Assembly (NCBI RefSeq): GCF_022581195.2
Contig: NC_061456.1
Coordinates: 13,270,501-13,334,500, forward strand
Length of the DNA: 64,000 bases
Source of the DNA: Helicoverpa zea
Lineage: Eukaryota; Arthropoda; Insecta; Lepidoptera; Noctuidae
Direction: 5' to 3'
The notes beneath the pieces were generated by a model that searched no databases, was not told where the DNA came from, and saw only the letters and a list, made by a program, of their open reading frames with translations. Below, in pieces: positions 60,055-64,000 of this stretch (position 1 is the first letter of the stretch; the number at the start of each line of letters is the position of its first letter). The translations under genes were made by a program, and so were the position numbers.

Positions 60055-60903
60055 CAGTGGTTCTTAACCGGTGGTCCGCGGACCACTGGTGGTCCCTGGA
60101 GGCATTCCAAGTGGTCCGCGAAGCTTGGCTTCGCGAAGTTGCTATACGTTATCTAACTTAATTTTTATCGACTTATAATTGCGAGCGGGGGTTTTGGCAT
60201 GGACGTATATCGGGTGTGTCGTACTTAGTCCCCCCCATTCATGAAAATGTATGTTTGGGCTACATTTTACGTAATTTTGGTTTTGAGTCTTAAAAAATAA
60301 TTAAAATTTCGCGCTCGCTTCGCTCGCGTATTCAGAAACGGTATGCCCTTATTTTGGCATTTGTCAACTAACAAAAAGTTAAGTACGTTTGGCCTAAATT
60401 TTACGTAATATTTGGTTAAAGTCCGATAAAATTTCGCGCTCGCCTCGCTCGCGTATTCAGAAACTATATTATGGCCCTTATTTTTGCATTTGTCAACAAA
60501 CAAAACGTTAAGTATGTTTGGGCTAAATTTTACGTAATATTTGGTTTAAGTCCGATAAAATTTCGCGCTCGCTTCGCTCGCGTATTCAGAAACTCTATTA
60601 TGGCCCTTTTTTTGCATTTGTCAACAAACAAAACGTTAAGTATGTTTGGGCTAAATTTTACGTAATATTTGGTTTAAGTACGATAAAAAACTACATACGC
60701 AAGTTTTTCTTTATTTGCATTTACTTACCTACACAACTGCCGACATGCGTTTAGCTTTGAGTAGAACTGACCCAAAAATTCAGATGTTTTTTGATAAATA
60801 ATAAACAAATGAGTGCTAATTTAGGTAAACCGATGAGGTGGTCCCCGGCACGACAAACTTTAGTTAAAGTGGTCCCTCATGTCAAAAAGGTTAAGAACCA
60901 TTG
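60055..60903. mobile_element. Non-autonomous hAT element with 8-bp target duplication
   Basis: ACTTATAT is duplicated at 60047-60054 and 60904-60911. The termini are CAGTGGTTCTTAACC and, inverted, CAATGGTTCTTAACC (14 of 15), a hAT-type end. No transposase inside. The core carries the tandem array at 60240-60690. GTGGTCC motifs cluster near both ends and may be subterminal binding sites. Confidence 0.93.
60240..60690. repeat. About 127-bp tandem repeat inside the first hAT element
   Basis: The landmark TTTCGCGCTCGC recurs at 60307, 60432 and 60561, followed each time by cgctcgcgtattcagaaac, then gcatttgtcaac, gttaagta(c/t)gtttgg and aaattttacgtaatat. A partial fourth copy precedes the first landmark. 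Open frames running through it are periodic and not genes. Confidence 0.9.
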
Positions 60904-61029
60904 ACTTATATAAATGTGTACTTATTGACTATATACTGCTTATTTTTGAAAACTCTAAGACGGCCGTTGGACTCGATGTCAAAAGAAAATACACATACTT
61001 ACTTTCGGTTAAAGAATTAGGGCAGGCTT

Positions 61030-62112
61030 CATGGGCGTAGCGAGGTACGGGCAGGGAGGGGCAGCTGCCCCCCCCTGAGCGGGATGCGGGTCGAGCGAGC
61101 GAGAGCCGCGAGACGCGAGGCATTAGACATGGGCAAAATGTGTCATTGAAAAGAAAAGATAGATATGCATCTTTCAATCACTGGGATATGAATCACTCTT
61201 TCATATCTTTATATCAGTAGCTCAGTATAACTCAGTAGCTCGTTTAAACTCGAAACTCGTGTGCGGCTCACTCATTCAAATAGATCATTCAGATATAGTG
61301 ATAGGTTGGTTGTTTGCATCTTTCTGATATATTGAGCGGTTGCGATTTAACAACTTTTTTCTAATTAAAAAATATACTATTCTTATGACTGTAGGTACAA
61401 CCTACTTCTTTTATATTAATTAGTTCAATGAATAGTCAATCGCAATCTAGTATTGAGTATAAGCATTAGTTTAGTAAGTATTAGAAAATAAAAATGGAAA
61501 TAGCCTTCTGATTTCCCTTCATACTTTACACAGGCTTAGGCTTAGGACTGTCTACCTACGTAATTATTTACGTGAAAATTAAATTTTAGTTCAAAATGTG
61601 TATTTCGAGTCAAAACATGTTTGTTCGGTTGACAAGATTATAATACCGAAATATTCACTAAGGACAAACAATTATAAGCCTTATGCGTCAGCAATAGAGT
61701 TAATAACTTATCAACTTATATATACCCTTGTTTTTGCATTTGTCAACAAACAAAAAGTTAAGTACGCCGATAAAAATTTCATGCTCGCTTCGCTCGCGTA
61801 TTCAGAAACTAAGTATATGCCCTTGTTTTTGCATTTGTCAACAAACAAAAAGTTAAGTACGTTTGGGCTAAATTTTACGTAATATTTGGTTTAAGTCCGA
61901 TAAAAATTTCGCGCTCGCTTCGCTCGCGTATTCAAAAACTATATGCCCTTAATTTTGGCTTTTATCCTGTGTGAGATTGTTTATTTTCTGTACCTGAAAA
62001 TATAAACCTCTCAAATTAAGAGATTAACAAGTTTGAGATTAACGGCTCAAGATACAAAAAATCGGAGATTGACTGCTGCCCCACCCTGAGCCCAAAGCTG
62101 GCTACGCCCATG
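61030..62112. mobile_element. Second hAT-type element, same internal repeat, 8-bp target duplication
   Basis: GCAGGCTT is duplicated at 61022-61029 and 62113-62120. The ends are CATGGGCGTAGCGAGG and, inverted, CATGGGCGTAGCCAG, with further mirrored subterminal GGGGCAGC/GGGCTCAGG motifs. No transposase ORF is present. Although the ends differ from the neighbouring hAT at 60055, the core contains two copies of the same 130-bp unit. Confidence 0.9.
61720..61950. repeat. Two copies of the shared 130-bp unit
   Basis: TTTCATGCTCGC at 61777 and TTTCGCGCTCGC at 61907 mark units that match the array at 60240-60690 over gcatttgtcaacaaacaaa, cgctcgcgtattca and aaattttacgtaatatttgg. Confidence 0.9.
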
Positions 62113-62120
62113 GCAGGCTT

Positions 62121-63346
62121 TCTGTATTTTTTGGTGGCTAGACATTACTACTGTCGTTGATAAAGGAAATTTAAATTACTTTAGATAGAAACATTGACTC
62201 TTGAAAAGCTCTTAATTTTCTTAATCACCCCTATGTTTTGAAATCTAAATGAAATAAGAATAAAGCTAGCCTCACTTTTAAACTTCATTCTTTTTCTCAG
62301 CCCCGCAAAAGTACAATTAAAAAGGCTGATTATGATGGCATATATACCTGCATAAAAATGCATTCAATTACGTAACACGAGCATTTTCCTCGTAACGCAC
62401 ATGGCAACAGCATTAGGTCACATCCGTGAGCTGAACAGTTACATACGACACAAGTTCATCAAACGTATCGCCGTCAGAGATAGTCGCTGCCAATACTCAG
62501 CTTGCTCACTGAATATGCTATCAGATGACGCACGAACAAGTTTATGGTCAATGGCTGCAGTTCTGTAGAAAATAATAATCATAATATTTGCATTGATATT
62601 GTTGCATACAATACATGGTATTTAAATATGTATCTTAATTCATTTGGGATCTGCGCAAACCGTGTTCTTTTCTTTCTATCCCCCCAAAGGGGTGTTATAA
62701 GTTTGACAGCTATACATACGTATCTGTCTATGGCTAGCTCCACTCCGAAATTCTTGGTATATGGCACCCTAGTATAGGGCCTTGGCCTTGGTGTAGGCTG
62801 AATCGATTTGAATTTAAATCCTAATTCAAATCACTAAAAAAAGTCAAGGCTAGCTTTGAGGGGAAGTTAGTTTAACTTAACACAAATTTCCAGTTTTGTC
62901 GTAATCCAGCAAAAAACCTAAACAATAGTTACCTACTAAACCACAAAATCTAGCCCAAATCCAGAACACTATTGTTTTGCAAATGTTACATAACGGGAAC
63001 CAATCGGTGCATCGATTGCGTCCGTATTGTGAGCCTCTCCGAAACTAATATGTATTATAACACATTTGCCAAATACGTCACAGAGATACAAAATACCTTA
63101 GCTTGGTATATGTGTAAGGCATACGAAATGAGTTAGGACGTTTTTAATTCAGTAAAAACCAATGCTTTGATGTCTGCGAGTGAAGAAAAAAAAAGTATGT
63201 AAGGGGTACCCATATCGTGACTGTTATAACAGACAGGACATTGTCATTTTAGAAAATGGGTTTTGAATCAAACTTGGTAGTAATTAGCTTGAATTCGATT
63301 AAAAGAATCCGGGTTTGGGGGTTTTCTACCTTCATCACACGTACAA
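62121..63346. other. Non-coding DNA with a small repeat fragment
   Basis: 62680-62745 (ccccccaaaggggtgttata, gtttgacagctatacatacg, tctgtctatggc) looks like part of a common moth repeat. Otherwise no feature. Confidence 0.5.
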
Positions 63347-63545
63347 GGCCTCTGCCTCGAATTTTGCGGGGCGGCAGCGGCGGCGGCGCGGGCGGTCACC
63401 GCTTGACTGGAGTGCACCGCTCGTTGCCCGCTCCCGCGCCGCTGTATTCGAGGGCCGGTCCATTTGATTAATACGTGTAAGATCCTGCCGCTCCCGCGCC
63501 GCCGCCGTTGCCGCCCCGCTGCCCGCAAAATTCGAGGCCGAGGCC
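63347..63545. repeat. GC-rich foldback repeat
   Basis: The left arm (63347-63395: GGCCTCTGCCTCGAATTTTG and then a GCGGC-rich run) and the right arm (63485-63545, ending CAAAATTCGAGGCCGAGGCC) are inverted, with small gaps in the GC-rich part. The middle (63396-63484) contains a second GC-rich block. All six-frame ORFs here are products of composition. Probably a MITE-like foldback element of a moth family; no target duplication found. Confidence 0.75.
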
Positions 63546-64000
63546 TAAACGCCGAAAGCATGGGAAAAGAACGTCGTTTGGCATATTCTATTTGTACCAC
63601 GAGTCTTGTTTCTAACGGCCACCTAAGACACAAAAAATTTTACTGTCTTCAAAAGACATTGCCCTAAAAAGGCCAAATGTCCACTTTAAATACAAATTAT
63701 GTACCTACATGCAAAATACTACCTTTTATCGCCATTTCCATCTACCATTCAACACAAAAATATTATCTTTAGCTCCAGCGATAATATCAAGACTTTCAAC
63801 TTAATCATACAAGTCACATATACATCAAAATTCGCGCCAAAACGCCATACAATGTAATGACGTCACAAGACATTCATTGATACTACACTTGATATGCAGG
63901 GCAGGATCTCGTCTTAATGGAATGCGTTTTTTTACTGTGAGAAGATAGTTCTGGTGGTAATCGTTGAGCGGATGTGTTCTATATAAGGATGGTCTATCTA
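63546..64000. other. Window edge, no gene recognised
   Basis: AT-rich, with CTATATAAGG at 63979-63988, a TATA-box-like sequence on plus. Any start site and gene would lie beyond the window, so this stays a hint. Confidence 0.3.

Noticed and set aside
60267..61882. Open frames with repeated peptides such as LHLSTNK
   Set aside because: They follow the tandem repeat period, occur on both strands, and change with repeat copies.
63256..63667. Arg/Pro-rich frames up to 121 codons
   Set aside because: Caused by the GC-rich foldback repeat; three overlapping frames are equally open.
1..64000. CRISPR array or bacterial-type system
   Set aside because: No regular spaced repeats with unique spacers; all tandem repeats are contiguous, and introns show the DNA is eukaryotic.

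Overview
The window looks like moth (Lepidoptera) nuclear DNA, probably from a large transposon-rich genome. The evidence is an AT-rich background, GT-AG introns with short exons, arthropod TATA/initiator promoter architecture, and several repeat families I recognise as typical of Lepidoptera (tRNA-headed SINEs ending in GATGAT repeats, Helitrons with a short GC hairpin before CTAG). All similarity statements are from memory of families; no database search was run.

Only one ordinary host gene can be supported: a two-exon, minus-strand gene at 55857-57199 for a 110-residue secreted Gly/Tyr-rich (cuticle-like) protein. It has a clear TATA box and TCAGT initiator. A possible host promoter/first exon lies near 17830-17985. 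The rest is intergenic or intronic DNA and mobile elements.

Region by region. 1-11990: AT-rich DNA without genes, with small tandem repeats and one MITE-like inverted repeat. 12010-12393: a full SINE with a 16-bp target duplication. 14053-17692: a complete PIF/Harbinger DNA transposon with TTA target duplication, a five-exon Myb/SANT-like gene and a three-exon DDE transposase gene, convergent and both open. 18390-19816: a 5'-truncated, frameshifted LINE. 21820-29440: SINEs of several families and a LINE endonuclease-domain remnant. 31000-41400: MITEs, including one with perfect 60-bp inverted termini, a 1.4-kb element with 200-bp inverted termini and a GC-rich core, and more SINEs. 42565-48064: a nested complex, read as a Helitron that received an RTE LINE with an intact 601-residue ORF, a 1.4-kb retroelement carrying only an ORF1, and a SINE. 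48865-55080: more Helitron ends, a 156-bp near-perfect inverted duplication with a promoter-like sequence, a SINE with a 15-bp target duplication, a broken R2-like endonuclease domain, and a 29-nt perfect palindrome. 60055-62112: two different hAT-type elements, each with an exact 8-bp target duplication, sharing the same internal tandem repeat. 63347-63545: a GC-rich foldback repeat.

The elements show partnerships. The RTE LINE at 43476-45390 ends in the same motif as the 3' tail of a SINE family (copy at 28781-28976), suggesting that the SINE uses the RTE machinery. The ORF1-only element and the LINE at 18390 share an ATCAAA-type 3' tail. I found no CRISPR, prokaryotic operon or classical defence system. 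The most novel candidates are the ORF1-only retroelement, the shared satellite inside two unrelated hATs, the long-TIR element with a GC-rich ORF, and the inverted duplication of a promoter-like segment.
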